A DNA stretch of 52,637 nucleotides from Candidatus Gastranaerophilales bacterium (GTDB lineage Bacteria > Cyanobacteriota > Vampirovibrionia > Gastranaerophilales > Gastranaerophilaceae): NCBI GenBank assembly GCA_944324835.1, contig CALUXV010000006.1, positions 1 to 52,637 of the forward strand, written 5' to 3'. The position numbers were made by a program, and so were the translations under genes. The notes under the pieces are model-generated. The model saw only the letters and a list, made by a program, of their open reading frames with translations. It did no database searches and was not told where the DNA came from. Shown piece by piece: positions 1 through 7,422 of the stretch. The first letter of the stretch is position 1. Every line of letters begins with the position of its first letter.

Positions 1-533
1 GCTTCCAACCCTAGAGCATTTAAAGCAGTATATCCGCCTATCACACCGCCGGCAGCAGTATAGCCGATATCTGTTGCTACAATTTTTCCAACCGCTTTCA
101 CAGGATGCATTTTGGTTGACATGCCGCCTTCTATTGGTATTTGTCTGCCATCAGGTGTTACAAGATAGTCAAATTTTAATGATATATACCCGTCACGTCC
201 CAAACGTTTTGCCTCGGATGATTGAGAAATTATACCGTGGGCAAGAGTTCCTTTAGGTATTACAACTCCATTTTCGCCCATAACATCACTTGTAACTTTA
301 GCAAAAAACTCGTCGCCTTCTAATGAATAGTTGCCATCGATAACCTGCGATACAGTCATTTTAATAACATCATGCTTATCAAGTGTTTCTATTTGTCCGG
401 TAAATAATTCATCTTGAACTTGCTGTTCCTCATCTTTTTGTGCATGACCTTGAAAAACGTCACCTTCTGCAAAACATACGCAATTTGAACATAACATAGC
501 TGCTATTAATAATTTGACTACACCTTTTTTCAT
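1..533 (-). CDS. Secreted protein of unknown function, C-terminus cut by window edge
   Basis: Reading back from the ATG at 531-533 gives an open frame to the window edge (about 177 residues), so the gene is partial at its 3' end. It starts with a clear signal peptide (MKKGVVKLLIAAMLCSNCVC, cleavage probably near CFA-EG). A soluble region follows with KGTLAHGIIS and FDYLVTPDGRQIPIEGG, a pattern seen in TrbI/VirB10-like and other secreted beta-rich proteins. The visible part ends in a glycine/alanine-rich segment (YTAAGGVIGGYTALNALG) that could be a glycine-zipper membrane segment. The product is probably exported to the periplasm or envelope. No function is assigned. The start lacks a Shine-Dalgarno but has a -10 box six bases upstream. 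Confidence 0.8.
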   Translation of the reverse strand, partial: MKKGVVKLLIAAMLCSNCVCFAEGDVFQGHAQKDEEQQVQDELFTGQIETLDKHDVIKMTVSQVIDGNYSLEGDEFFAKVTSDVMGENGVVIPKGTLAHGIISQSSEAKRLGRDGYISLKFDYLVTPDGRQIPIEGGMSTKMHPVKAVGKIVATDIGYTAAGGVIGGYTALNALGLE

Positions 534-539
534 AATTCT

Positions 540-568
540 ATTATACCTGCCTTATAAAAAACTTTCCA
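540..568 (-). promoter_or_regulatory. Leaderless-type promoter of the secreted protein
   Basis: On the minus strand, TGGAAA (563-568), a 17-base spacer and TATAAT (540-545) are followed by six bases and the ATG. Transcription would start at or next to the A of the start codon. Confidence 0.6.
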
Positions 569-632
569 CTACGTTACATACAATTGTATAAGTGTAAAAA
601 ATATGTTAAAATAAATATATAAGGATATTTAA

Positions 633-914
633 ATGGCATCAACTAATATAAAGAACAAGACCCCAAATAAAATAGAAACTTATGATGACAGCGATTCAAC
701 CTGGTATTCATTTGTTGAAATTATTGTTTCCGGAATGAAAGTCGGAATTTTTTGTATTTGCATTTATATTCTAAAAGAAATTTTTATGCTTATAAATGAT
801 TTGTATCTTTTAGTTGAGGATCAAACAATTGATATTATAAAGCTGGAACTTATTCCTGCAGGAGTATTATTATTGATGGCTTTATTTGCATTTTGGATTA
901 TGAGCAAGGACTAG
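633..914 (+). CDS. Small membrane protein, unknown
   Basis: This 93-residue protein has a polar N-terminus of about 28 residues followed by two hydrophobic segments (about residues 29-48 and 72-90, the latter LELIPAGVLLLMALFAFWIM). That pattern suggests a two-span inner-membrane protein. A weak AAGGA lies eight to nine bases before the ATG and an AT-rich -10-like stretch is just upstream. Its 3' end overlaps the convergent comF gene by 17 bases. I do not recognise the family. The hydrophobic architecture and an ordinary start argue that it is real, but coding status is not certain. Confidence 0.6.
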   Translation: MASTNIKNKTPNKIETYDDSDSTWYSFVEIIVSGMKVGIFCICIYILKEIFMLINDLYLLVEDQTIDIIKLELIPAGVLLLMALFAFWIMSKD

Positions 915-1542
915 ATGTTGCGAAACAAGTAATATCTGTTATTTCATTTTTATGGAACTCTTCTATTATTGATTCAAACGTTGCACCGGATGTGCATATA
1001 TCATCAATTAATAAAATTGGAAGTTGTCTGCTTTTTTCTTTATAAACTTCAAATGCTCCATTTAAGTTGTCCATACGTTGGATTTTTGATAATTTATATT
1101 GTGGTTTTGTTTGTTTAATTCGTTTTATCAGGTCAGTATTTTTTACAAAACCGCTCATTTTGCAGAATTCATCAGCTACAAGTTCCATATGGTTGTAGTG
1201 CCGTTTTTTTTCTCGGGACTTGTGTAAAGGAACAGGTACTACTTGAAAATTTTTATTAATATTAAGCGTTTGAAAATAATCAAACATAAGTTTTGCTTGA
1301 TAATATGCTAGTTCTTTTTTATTGTGATACTTTAAACCTCTGATAATTTTTTGCATACTTTTATCATATTGACCTGCAACATAAATATCCGTATTCAATA
1401 TTATTCTATCAACTCTCGGGGGGTTAAAATCAAGCGTATTATAGCAGTTAGAACAGATGGGAACAGATTCCTTTGATGAGCCGCAACAATAGCATTTCTT
1501 TTTGTATATCCAGTCTAATAAATCAAATAAAAGCTTTTTCAT
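898..1542 (-). CDS. comF: ComF family phosphoribosyltransferase-like protein
   Basis: At 214 residues this is normal for ComF. The N-terminus carries the cysteine cluster C17/C19/C20 and C30/C33 expected for the zinc-binding part. Near the C-terminus is the PRPP-loop motif LLIDDICTSGAT (about 177-188), diagnostic of type I phosphoribosyltransferases. ComF proteins are needed for uptake of single-stranded DNA during natural transformation in several bacteria, where they act at the inner membrane with ComFA and DprA. Neither partner is in this window. The ATG has no Shine-Dalgarno; a TAATAT box lies seven bases upstream on the minus strand. The end overlaps the convergent small membrane protein by 17 bases. 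Confidence 0.92.
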   Translation of the reverse strand: MKKLLFDLLDWIYKKKCYCCGSSKESVPICSNCYNTLDFNPPRVDRIILNTDIYVAGQYDKSMQKIIRGLKYHNKKELAYYQAKLMFDYFQTLNINKNFQVVPVPLHKSREKKRHYNHMELVADEFCKMSGFVKNTDLIKRIKQTKPQYKLSKIQRMDNLNGAFEVYKEKSRQLPILLIDDICTSGATFESIIEEFHKNEITDITCFATSSPCS

Positions 1543-1656
1543 GTTTTCAATATTAAAATAAAACTATAATATTAACAATATTGTCCAATATATATGTGAT
1601 GTATGTATAGAGAAATATAATAATTCCTTCTAATATATGTCGGAGGTGAGGGTTTT

Positions 1657-2301
1657 ATGAAAAAAATAATCAGTTTATTCTTTATATTAACAGGACTTAC
1701 AGCTAATGGATTTTGTTTTGATAGAGAAGAAATAAGTAATATTAATGTATACGAAAAAATTAATCCGGCAATTGTGTCTATAGATGCTAAAATTCCTGCC
1801 GGAACTTCAAGCGGGTCCGGTTGTATAATAAATAAAAATGGAACAATTCTTACAAGTTCTCACGTTATTGATAGAAGTAATGATATTGAAGTAACTATTG
1901 CAAATGGTGAAAAATATAGTGCATTGATTATAGAACAAACAGGATTGAGTAAAGATTTGGCTCTTATTAAAATCAGTCCAAAACATCCACTAAAAACGGT
2001 AAAACTTGGAGATTCCTCAGTGGTAAAGGTTGGACAAAAAGTATTGGCAATCGGAAGCCCGTTTGGTTTTAGCGGGACTCTTACTCAGGGTATTGTTTCA
2101 AGAATAGACTATAAAAAAAATAAAATTCAAACCGATGCTGCGATAAATCCGGGTTCTTCCGGAGGTCCTCTGGTAAATTCTGCAGGTGAAGTGATTGGGA
2201 TAAATCAGGCAATTTATAATCCGGATGATAATATTTCTAATATAGGTATAGGTTTTGCTATTCCCATAAATGAAGCAAAGAAAATAGTGATTAAAGGCTA
2301 A
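1657..2301 (+). CDS. Secreted trypsin-like serine protease, HtrA/DegP type without PDZ domain
   Basis: The protein is 214 residues. It begins with a signal peptide (MKKIISLFFILTGLTANGFC) and then a complete chymotrypsin-fold protease domain. The catalytic triad reads as H69 (LTSSHVID), D100 (SKDLALIKI) and S168 (NPGSSGGPLV). Typical HtrA/DegP proteins add one or two PDZ domains after the protease; here the frame stops right after the IGFAIP block, so PDZ is absent. It likely degrades or processes envelope proteins. The Shine-Dalgarno GGAGGTGAGGG sits four bases before the ATG. The gene appears monocistronic, with a long structured gap downstream. Confidence 0.93.
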   Translation: MKKIISLFFILTGLTANGFCFDREEISNINVYEKINPAIVSIDAKIPAGTSSGSGCIINKNGTILTSSHVIDRSNDIEVTIANGEKYSALIIEQTGLSKDLALIKISPKHPLKTVKLGDSSVVKVGQKVLAIGSPFGFSGTLTQGIVSRIDYKKNKIQTDAAINPGSSGGPLVNSAGEVIGINQAIYNPDDNISNIGIGFAIPINEAKKIVIKG

Positions 2302-2478
2302 TATTATAAAATATTTTTACAGTTAATAATATGTTAAGTTATGTTACAAAAAATTCAATCTAATGGTCAGGGATGAAAAATCTGTTTATTATCTCTTAAA
2401 TCCTTATAAGTAGTGAGTTTTAACCGATTTGTATGCTAATTTTGTAATTTGTAATTTTTTATTGAAACTCTAGTCCTG

Positions 2479-2564
2479 AAAAGCATGCCGCTACATGCTT
2501 TCCGGCAATTTTCATATTTTGTCATAGACCATATGGTCTAGAGAAAGTTCAATCGTTGGATTGA
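2479..2564 (+). promoter_or_regulatory. Palindrome-rich leader before the AMIN-like gene
   Basis: The 315-base gap 2302-2616 has no gene. It holds three consecutive inverted repeats: AAAGCATG/CATGCTTT (2480-2487 with 2494-2501), a perfect 16-base palindrome with core GACCATATGGTC (2525-2540), and TCAATC/GATTGA (2549-2554 with 2559-2564). They could be stems of a leader RNA or protein-binding sites. No known riboswitch consensus was recognised. A Shine-Dalgarno (GGGAGAGAGAG) follows before the ATG at 2617. Confidence 0.45.
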
Positions 2565-2616
2565 TGTTCCCGGCATGAAAACCATGTAATCTATCATTAG
2601 GGAGAGAGAGAAATAG

Positions 2617-3684
2617 ATGAAGAAAGTATTTTTAGTATTATTTATTAGTTTATTTATGGGTTTATCAGCACTAGCCGCTGATAATGTTTTACAAAGTGTT
2701 CAGATAGAACCGTCAGGTGATACATTTAATATTGTTTTAGTTTCTGATAGTCCGGTAACTATAAAGAAAACGGTTCAAGCACCGAATAGAATTATGTTGA
2801 GTTTAAAAGGTATTAGAGCATCTAAAACATTAAGTACTGTTTATAAAAATGTGTCAAATGTAGATAATATTATTGTAGAGCCTTTTGGTGTAGACGGTTT
2901 AAATATTATGTTCCAAGCTGAAAATGCTGCTGATGCAAAAATTACTTTTGATTCATTAGTATCTTCTGTGAAAGTGGAAGATAGAGCAAATCCTAAAAAA
3001 GAAATATTGTTAAATGCACCAATGAATACATATTCTCCAATCTATAAACAACAAGAAGAAACAGCAAAACTTTCTTTGTTCTCAAATGTTAATTTAGGAA
3101 ATTTATTAGTATTTGCAAAAAGTTTATTTTCAGGTAAAACAACAGGAACATTATTTACATTTGGATTCTTTGGTTTGTTATTCTTATTGGGTGCAAAATT
3201 AATCAAAGGAAAAGACAACGAGATTACAGTTGGTTTATCACAGGGGCTTAGAAATAACAGAGATATTCTTAATACAAAAGAAGTTCCAAATATGACTCCT
3301 GGATATCAAAATGCATTAAATAAACCGTACACAACGATGAATTACGGGCTTAAAGCATATCAAAACAGTACTCAGTCACCATATTTAAAACATTATACTC
3401 AGCCTTCTTCTCCGGTTAATAATACAACTGCTGCAAGAATGTCATCGTTACCAAAAAGAAATTTAATGGCTGACTCTGTAGCGCCGCAAACTCAAAGACG
3501 TTCTGTTTCTCAAAATAGAATTCAAAGACAAAATACAACAACAATGGCAAAACCTAAAGTTCAGCCAAAAAGAGTTGATAGTATGAAATTTTTAGAATCA
3601 ATGTCTGAAATTTATGAAAAAAGCGGTCGTCCTGATTTAGCAAACGGTATTAGAACAAAGCTATCAAAGATAAATAATAGATAA
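2617..3684 (+). CDS. Secreted/anchored protein with AMIN-like N-terminal domain
   Basis: The protein has 355 residues. A signal peptide (MKKVFLVLFISLFMGLSALA) is followed by a beta-rich domain of about 100 residues (VQSVQIEPSGD-type strands, PNRIMLSLKG) that resembles the AMIN domain of cell-envelope proteins. A single hydrophobic span comes next (about 175-195, LFTFGFFGLLFLLGAKL). The long C-terminal part is low-complexity, rich in Gln, Asn, Ser and Thr, and ends in a conserved-looking helix (MKFLESMSEIYEKSGRPDLA). This topology places AMIN outside the inner membrane and the disordered tail inside. AMIN domains target proteins to peptidoglycan or the septum; the exact partner here is unknown. 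A strong terminator follows. Confidence 0.75.
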   Translation: MKKVFLVLFISLFMGLSALAADNVLQSVQIEPSGDTFNIVLVSDSPVTIKKTVQAPNRIMLSLKGIRASKTLSTVYKNVSNVDNIIVEPFGVDGLNIMFQAENAADAKITFDSLVSSVKVEDRANPKKEILLNAPMNTYSPIYKQQEETAKLSLFSNVNLGNLLVFAKSLFSGKTTGTLFTFGFFGLLFLLGAKLIKGKDNEITVGLSQGLRNNRDILNTKEVPNMTPGYQNALNKPYTTMNYGLKAYQNSTQSPYLKHYTQPSSPVNNTTAARMSSLPKRNLMADSVAPQTQRRSVSQNRIQRQNTTTMAKPKVQPKRVDSMKFLESMSEIYEKSGRPDLANGIRTKLSKINNR

Positions 3685-3715
3685 TAAAACATTTGTTATA
3701 ATAAGCACACATTTT

Positions 3716-3743
3716 AACCTAACTGTTTACAGTTAGGTTTTTT
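3716..3743 (+). terminator. Rho-independent terminator after the AMIN-like gene
   Basis: A perfect 10-base stem, AACCTAACTG (3716-3725) with CAGTTAGGTT (3730-3739), has the loop TTTA and runs into a T-tract ending at 3743. Confidence 0.9.
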
Positions 3744-3776
3744 ATTAGGGTTGTAATAATAATTTTATTATTTAAC

Positions 3777-4055
3777 TTACAGATTAACAAGTTTTTGGGA
3801 TTTATATTCTGTTAAGCACTTTGCTAATTGATCCGGACAGCTTGTTGATTTGGCTCCGCATGTAATACCCTGGAGTTTTTCTATTACTTCGTCTATTGTA
3901 AGTCCCGTAACAAGTTTAGAAATGCCTTTGAGGTTTCCGTTGCATCCGCCGACAAATTCGATATCAACAATTTTATTATCTTTTATTGCAACTGCAATGA
4001 GCTGCGAACAAGTTCCGTGTGTTTGATATTTAATAACATCTATTTTTGAATCCAT
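3777..4055 (-). CDS. TSCPD domain protein (TIGR03905-like)
   Basis: This small protein of 92 residues carries the hallmark TSCPDQLAKCL motif near its C-terminus, plus other conserved cysteines (THGTCSQL, GGCNGN, GITCG). The same TSCPD fold occurs at the C-terminus of class II ribonucleotide reductases, where the cysteines bind zinc; as a stand-alone protein its role is not established. I chose the second ATG (4055) because AAGGAGC lies a good distance upstream of it. The in-frame ATG at 4073 precedes that Shine-Dalgarno and has none of its own. Confidence 0.88.
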   Translation of the reverse strand: MDSKIDVIKYQTHGTCSQLIAVAIKDNKIVDIEFVGGCNGNLKGISKLVTGLTIDEVIEKLQGITCGAKSTSCPDQLAKCLTEYKSQKLVNL

Positions 4056-4232
4056 GTTTATTGCTCCTTCCATATAAAAGTTTTAACATTAACACAATTA
4101 ATTTTTCAAGTCATTAATTCCCTCAGCAAAATATAATTTTAAAAGATTTTTAATTTTTGTTACAGTCCTATTGTTTTAATTTGTATCATGGCATATTTGA
4201 ATTATCATAAAAGAGGAAAGGGAACTTTAATA

Positions 4233-4871
4233 ATGAAATTAGGAATTTTGGAAAAGATTTTACCGCCAGATAACAAGGTTTTCTTTGATATTTTTGTTGA
4301 TGCGGCATTGAATTGTAAAAAAAGCGCAATACTTTATAATGAAGCGTTAACGAACGGTATTAATGAAGATATGTTAATGCAGGTTAAAATACTAAAGCGT
4401 AAAGGTAGTGATTACGAGCGTGAAAGCATTGCAATGTTAAATAGTACTTTTATCACTCCAATAGATAGAGAAGATATTCAGCTTCTTGCATCTATGCTGA
4501 GAAAAATTAACAAAAAAATCTGTCAGGCATTCTTTAATTTTTACGCATATAAAATTAGCAAGCCAACAGAAGAAATGTATCAACAAGGTAAAATTATAAT
4601 GAAGGCTACTTCTGAAATGGCACATACAGTAAGCCTTTTAAAGAAACTTCATAAAACCAAAGATATAACAAACTCAAGAGCAACAATGAAAGAGATTGAA
4701 ACAATTGGTGACGATATTCTTTTAAGGGCAACTAGTGAGTTATTCTCTGGAAAATATGACCCTGTTACTATTATAAAGTTTAGAGATATTTATAAGGACT
4801 TGGAAAATGCTTTGGACAGATGTCATTCAGTTGCGGATGAAGTTTTGAACATTGCACTCAAGAATAGTTAG
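4233..4871 (+). CDS. DUF47 (PhoU-like) phosphate transport regulator
   Basis: The 212-residue all-helical protein carries the family signatures FITPIDREDI, IETIGDDI and DIYKDLENALDRCHSVADEV, the acidic metal-binding motifs of the PhoU/DUF47 fold. Members accompany PiT-family transporters and modulate phosphate uptake. The next gene is exactly such a transporter, beginning two bases after this stop codon, so the two form a translationally coupled operon. I selected the ATG at 4233 because AGGAAAGGG lies a normal distance before it. An upstream in-frame ATG at 4188 would put this ribosome site inside the gene. Confidence 0.92.
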   Translation: MKLGILEKILPPDNKVFFDIFVDAALNCKKSAILYNEALTNGINEDMLMQVKILKRKGSDYERESIAMLNSTFITPIDREDIQLLASMLRKINKKICQAFFNFYAYKISKPTEEMYQQGKIIMKATSEMAHTVSLLKKLHKTKDITNSRATMKEIETIGDDILLRATSELFSGKYDPVTIIKFRDIYKDLENALDRCHSVADEVLNIALKNS

Positions 4872-4873
4872 TT

Positions 4874-5968
4874 ATGACAATCACAATATTATGTTTAATT
4901 ATATTAGTTGGAGTTGCGTTAATTTTTGAATTTATTAACGGATTCCATGATTCAGCGAATGCCATTTCAATGGCGATTTCAACAAAAGCTTTAAGCCCTA
5001 GATATGCGGTTTTATACGCAGCTATATTTGATTGTACGGGTGCATTATGCGGGACTCACGTTGCGAAGACAATCGGGGTTGGTATGGTTGCACATGACGC
5101 AATCACTCAGTTAGTAATTTTATGTGCACTACTCGGTGCAATTATCTGGGGGATTATAACCTGGAGATTTGGTATTCCGTCAAGTTCCTCTCATGCTTTG
5201 ATTGGCGGTTTACTGGGAGCATCAATCATGCATACGTATTTATTATTGGATAAACCGTATGATTTGATATTAAGATTCCCTGCTTGTCACTTTGAACATC
5301 CGGCATTAGATGTTGTAAATGAACATAACGTATTAGATTTGGTAATTATTCCAATGATTACGTCACCTATATTCGGGTTCTGCGTCGGTTTTGTTGTTAT
5401 TTGGATTTTGCTGATGATTTTCGGTAGATTAAAACCTGAACTTTTAAACAGAACATTCAGAAAGTGTCAGTTGGTTTCTTGCGCATTTCTTGCATTTAGT
5501 CATGGTTCAAATGATGCTCAAAAAACAATGGGGATTATCACATTATCTCTTATAACTTTCGGATTCTTAAAAGGTGATACGGATTTTTCAATTCCGTTAT
5601 GGGTAATTCTTGTTTGTGCATTGGCTCTGTCTTGCGGTACAATGACAGGCGGCTGGAGAATTATTAAAACAATGAGTTCAAAAATTGTTAAAATGAAACC
5701 AATGCATGGATTTGCTGTTGAAATGTCTGCATCCGGTATAATTCTTACCGCTTCACATTTCGGTATACCTGTTAGTACAACACATATTATTTCAACCGCA
5801 ATTATGGGGGTTGGAAGTATGGTTAAAGCAAGTGCCGTAAAATGGGGTATTGTAAAAAGCATAATTACAGCATGGGTTTTAACAATTCCTATCTGTATGT
5901 TAATGTCAGGCGGAATTTACTATGTATTATCTAAAACTCCAATGATTGCATTTGGACAGTTTAGTTAG
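4874..5968 (+). CDS. PiT family low-affinity inorganic phosphate transporter
   Basis: This 364-residue inner-membrane protein has about ten hydrophobic spans. Both inverted-repeat signatures of the PiT family are visible: NGFHDSANAIS near the N-terminus and HGSNDAQKT in the second half. Each is followed by a serine/threonine-rich re-entrant motif (GIPSSSSHALIGG and GIPVSTTHIIS). It imports phosphate as a metal-phosphate complex driven by proton or sodium symport. It is coupled to the DUF47 regulator upstream. A high-affinity Pst system is not in the window. Confidence 0.95.
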   Translation: MTITILCLIILVGVALIFEFINGFHDSANAISMAISTKALSPRYAVLYAAIFDCTGALCGTHVAKTIGVGMVAHDAITQLVILCALLGAIIWGIITWRFGIPSSSSHALIGGLLGASIMHTYLLLDKPYDLILRFPACHFEHPALDVVNEHNVLDLVIIPMITSPIFGFCVGFVVIWILLMIFGRLKPELLNRTFRKCQLVSCAFLAFSHGSNDAQKTMGIITLSLITFGFLKGDTDFSIPLWVILVCALALSCGTMTGGWRIIKTMSSKIVKMKPMHGFAVEMSASGIILTASHFGIPVSTTHIISTAIMGVGSMVKASAVKWGIVKSIITAWVLTIPICMLMSGGIYYVLSKTPMIAFGQFS

Positions 5969-6133
5969 TGGATTAGTTTTGCAATATATTCAATTGTTTT
6001 AGGGAAATATTGCATCCAGTAATGTGAATGTATTGTCTGAATATAGCCATTGAAAGAATTATGTTAGTTTCTGCTATACCTTCCATTATTGCTTTGCTTT
6101 TTCCCAGATAATGGTAATTGTCATTTTTTATAC

Positions 6134-6979
6134 TTATTTTACAAAATAGAAAAATATCGCAGTAAATAATCCGACAATGAAACAATAATAAGCAAATACT
6201 TTTAATGAATATTTTGCTAAGAATTTCAAAAAGTATTTAATACAAATATAACCTACAAATCCGGATACAAGTGTTCCTATTATAATATCAATCCAATTGT
6301 ATGAAACAAGTTCAGCCATATCTATTTTTATAAAAGGATATACCATAGATGCACCAAGAATAATTGGAATACTCAATAAAAATGAATATCTGGCAGCCGT
6401 TACTCTGTCAATTTTATTAAACAAACCTGATGCAATTGTCCAGCCTGAACGTGAAAACCCCGGAAGAGCAGCAATACCTTGCGCTATTGCCATAATTATG
6501 GATGATTTTAAATCCATTTTGTTGGCTTTTGTTTCCAGTCTGTTTGAATAAACTTCGCTGAAATACAATACAAAACCTGTAATAAAAAGCAAGATTCCGA
6601 CAATTACAGGGGAATAAACCAGTTTTTCTGCAATTTCATTCAATGGATACGCTATAACTACCGTAACAACTGTACCAAGCATTATATAAAGTCCCAGTTT
6701 GCAGTTATGGTCTGAATAGTTTTTGCTTTTTATTCCCTCTATCAGAGCAGATAATATTTCCCAAACTTCTTTTCTAAAGTAAATAAGAACAGCTATCAAT
6801 GTCCCCAAATGCAGCATTATATCAACAAATACTTCCTGACTGGACTGCTGGTGTATTGGCATATTATTAAATACTTTATAGAAGTTTGAAGTAAAAACAA
6901 GATGTGCAGAGCTTGATATTGGTAAAAATTCACTCAAACCCTGTACTATTCCCATAAATATAATCTGCAATAAATCCAT
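6134..6979 (-). CDS. uppP: Undecaprenyl-diphosphatase
   Basis: The protein has 281 residues and about eight membrane spans. The BacA/UppP catalytic signatures are intact: GLSEFLPISSSAHL with E17 near the N-terminus, and PGFSRSGWTI in the middle. It removes a phosphate from undecaprenyl diphosphate to regenerate the lipid carrier for peptidoglycan and glycan synthesis, and overexpression gives bacitracin resistance. It starts four bases after the queD stop, with GAGGA embedded in the end of queD serving as ribosome site, so the pair is an operon. The 165 bases downstream (5969-6133) hold nothing convincing. Confidence 0.96.
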   Translation of the reverse strand: MDLLQIIFMGIVQGLSEFLPISSSAHLVFTSNFYKVFNNMPIHQQSSQEVFVDIMLHLGTLIAVLIYFRKEVWEILSALIEGIKSKNYSDHNCKLGLYIMLGTVVTVVIAYPLNEIAEKLVYSPVIVGILLFITGFVLYFSEVYSNRLETKANKMDLKSSIIMAIAQGIAALPGFSRSGWTIASGLFNKIDRVTAARYSFLLSIPIILGASMVYPFIKIDMAELVSYNWIDIIIGTLVSGFVGYICIKYFLKFLAKYSLKVFAYYCFIVGLFTAIFFYFVK

Positions 6980-6983
6980 TTAA

Positions 6984-7343
6984 TTAATCCTCATAATAAC
7001 TTGCACAAGATGTTGCTGTTTCCCAAACTGAAATTTTGCTTATGTTTGGGATAGTTTCTTTTAATTTTGTATAGATATATCTTGATAAAATTTCACTGCT
7101 CGGGCTTATGCCTTTAAAATCTTCCAATTCATTGATATCTTTATGGTCTAATAAATCCAATACTTTTTTTAATTCTTTTTTTAAGACCTTATAATCAATT
7201 AAAATATTACTTTTATCAAGCTCGGTTCCTTTCACGTACGCTTCAACCAGCCAGTTGTGGCCATGTTGGTTTTCGCACTCCCCATCATAGTTTAGAAGAT
7301 GATGGGCAGCAGAAAAATATAATTGTGCCTTTATTTCAAACAT
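6984..7343 (-). CDS. queD: 6-carboxy-5,6,7,8-tetrahydropterin synthase (QueD)
   Basis: At 119 residues it fits the PTPS/QueD family. The zinc and catalytic pattern is visible as AAHH (H14/H15) and C23-x3-H27-G-H29. The C-x3-HGH form is the mark of QueD rather than 6-pyruvoyl-tetrahydropterin synthase. LLDHKDIN and WETATS complete the active site. It converts dihydroneopterin triphosphate to carboxytetrahydropterin in the preQ0/queuosine tRNA-modification pathway. No other que genes lie here. A good Shine-Dalgarno (AAGGAGAG) precedes the ATG. I saw no preQ1 riboswitch upstream. Confidence 0.93.
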   Translation of the reverse strand: MFEIKAQLYFSAAHHLLNYDGECENQHGHNWLVEAYVKGTELDKSNILIDYKVLKKELKKVLDLLDHKDINELEDFKGISPSSEILSRYIYTKLKETIPNISKISVWETATSCASYYED

Positions 7344-7387
7344 TATTCTCTCCTTTATAAAATAATTTTATTATAAACATTATTTTT

Positions 7388-7416
7388 TTTACAAATCTTT
7401 AAATATTTTGTATAAT
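7388..7416 (+). promoter_or_regulatory. Leaderless-type promoter of the DUF115 gene
   Basis: TTTACA (7388-7393), a 17-base spacer and a perfect TATAAT (7411-7416) are followed by six bases and then the ATG at 7423. The expected transcription start falls on the start codon itself. Confidence 0.75.
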
Positions 7417-7422
7417 AAAGGC

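Noticed and set aside
74..256. Plus-strand frame of 60 codons in the first gene
   Set aside because: It is antisense to the secreted protein gene on the minus strand, without ribosome site.
2302..2616. Cyclic di-GMP or other known riboswitch before the AMIN-like gene
   Set aside because: The palindromes do not match GEMM or other consensus structures I know; left as an unknown structured leader.
5973..6185. Minus-strand open frame of about 70 codons overlapping the end of uppP
   Set aside because: It overlaps uppP in another frame, has no ribosome site and no recognisable domain; most of it is the complement of uppP coding sequence and AT-rich gap.
7344..7407. preQ1 riboswitch before queD
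   Set aside because: Only an AT-rich leader with a normal Shine-Dalgarno is present; no class I/II core.
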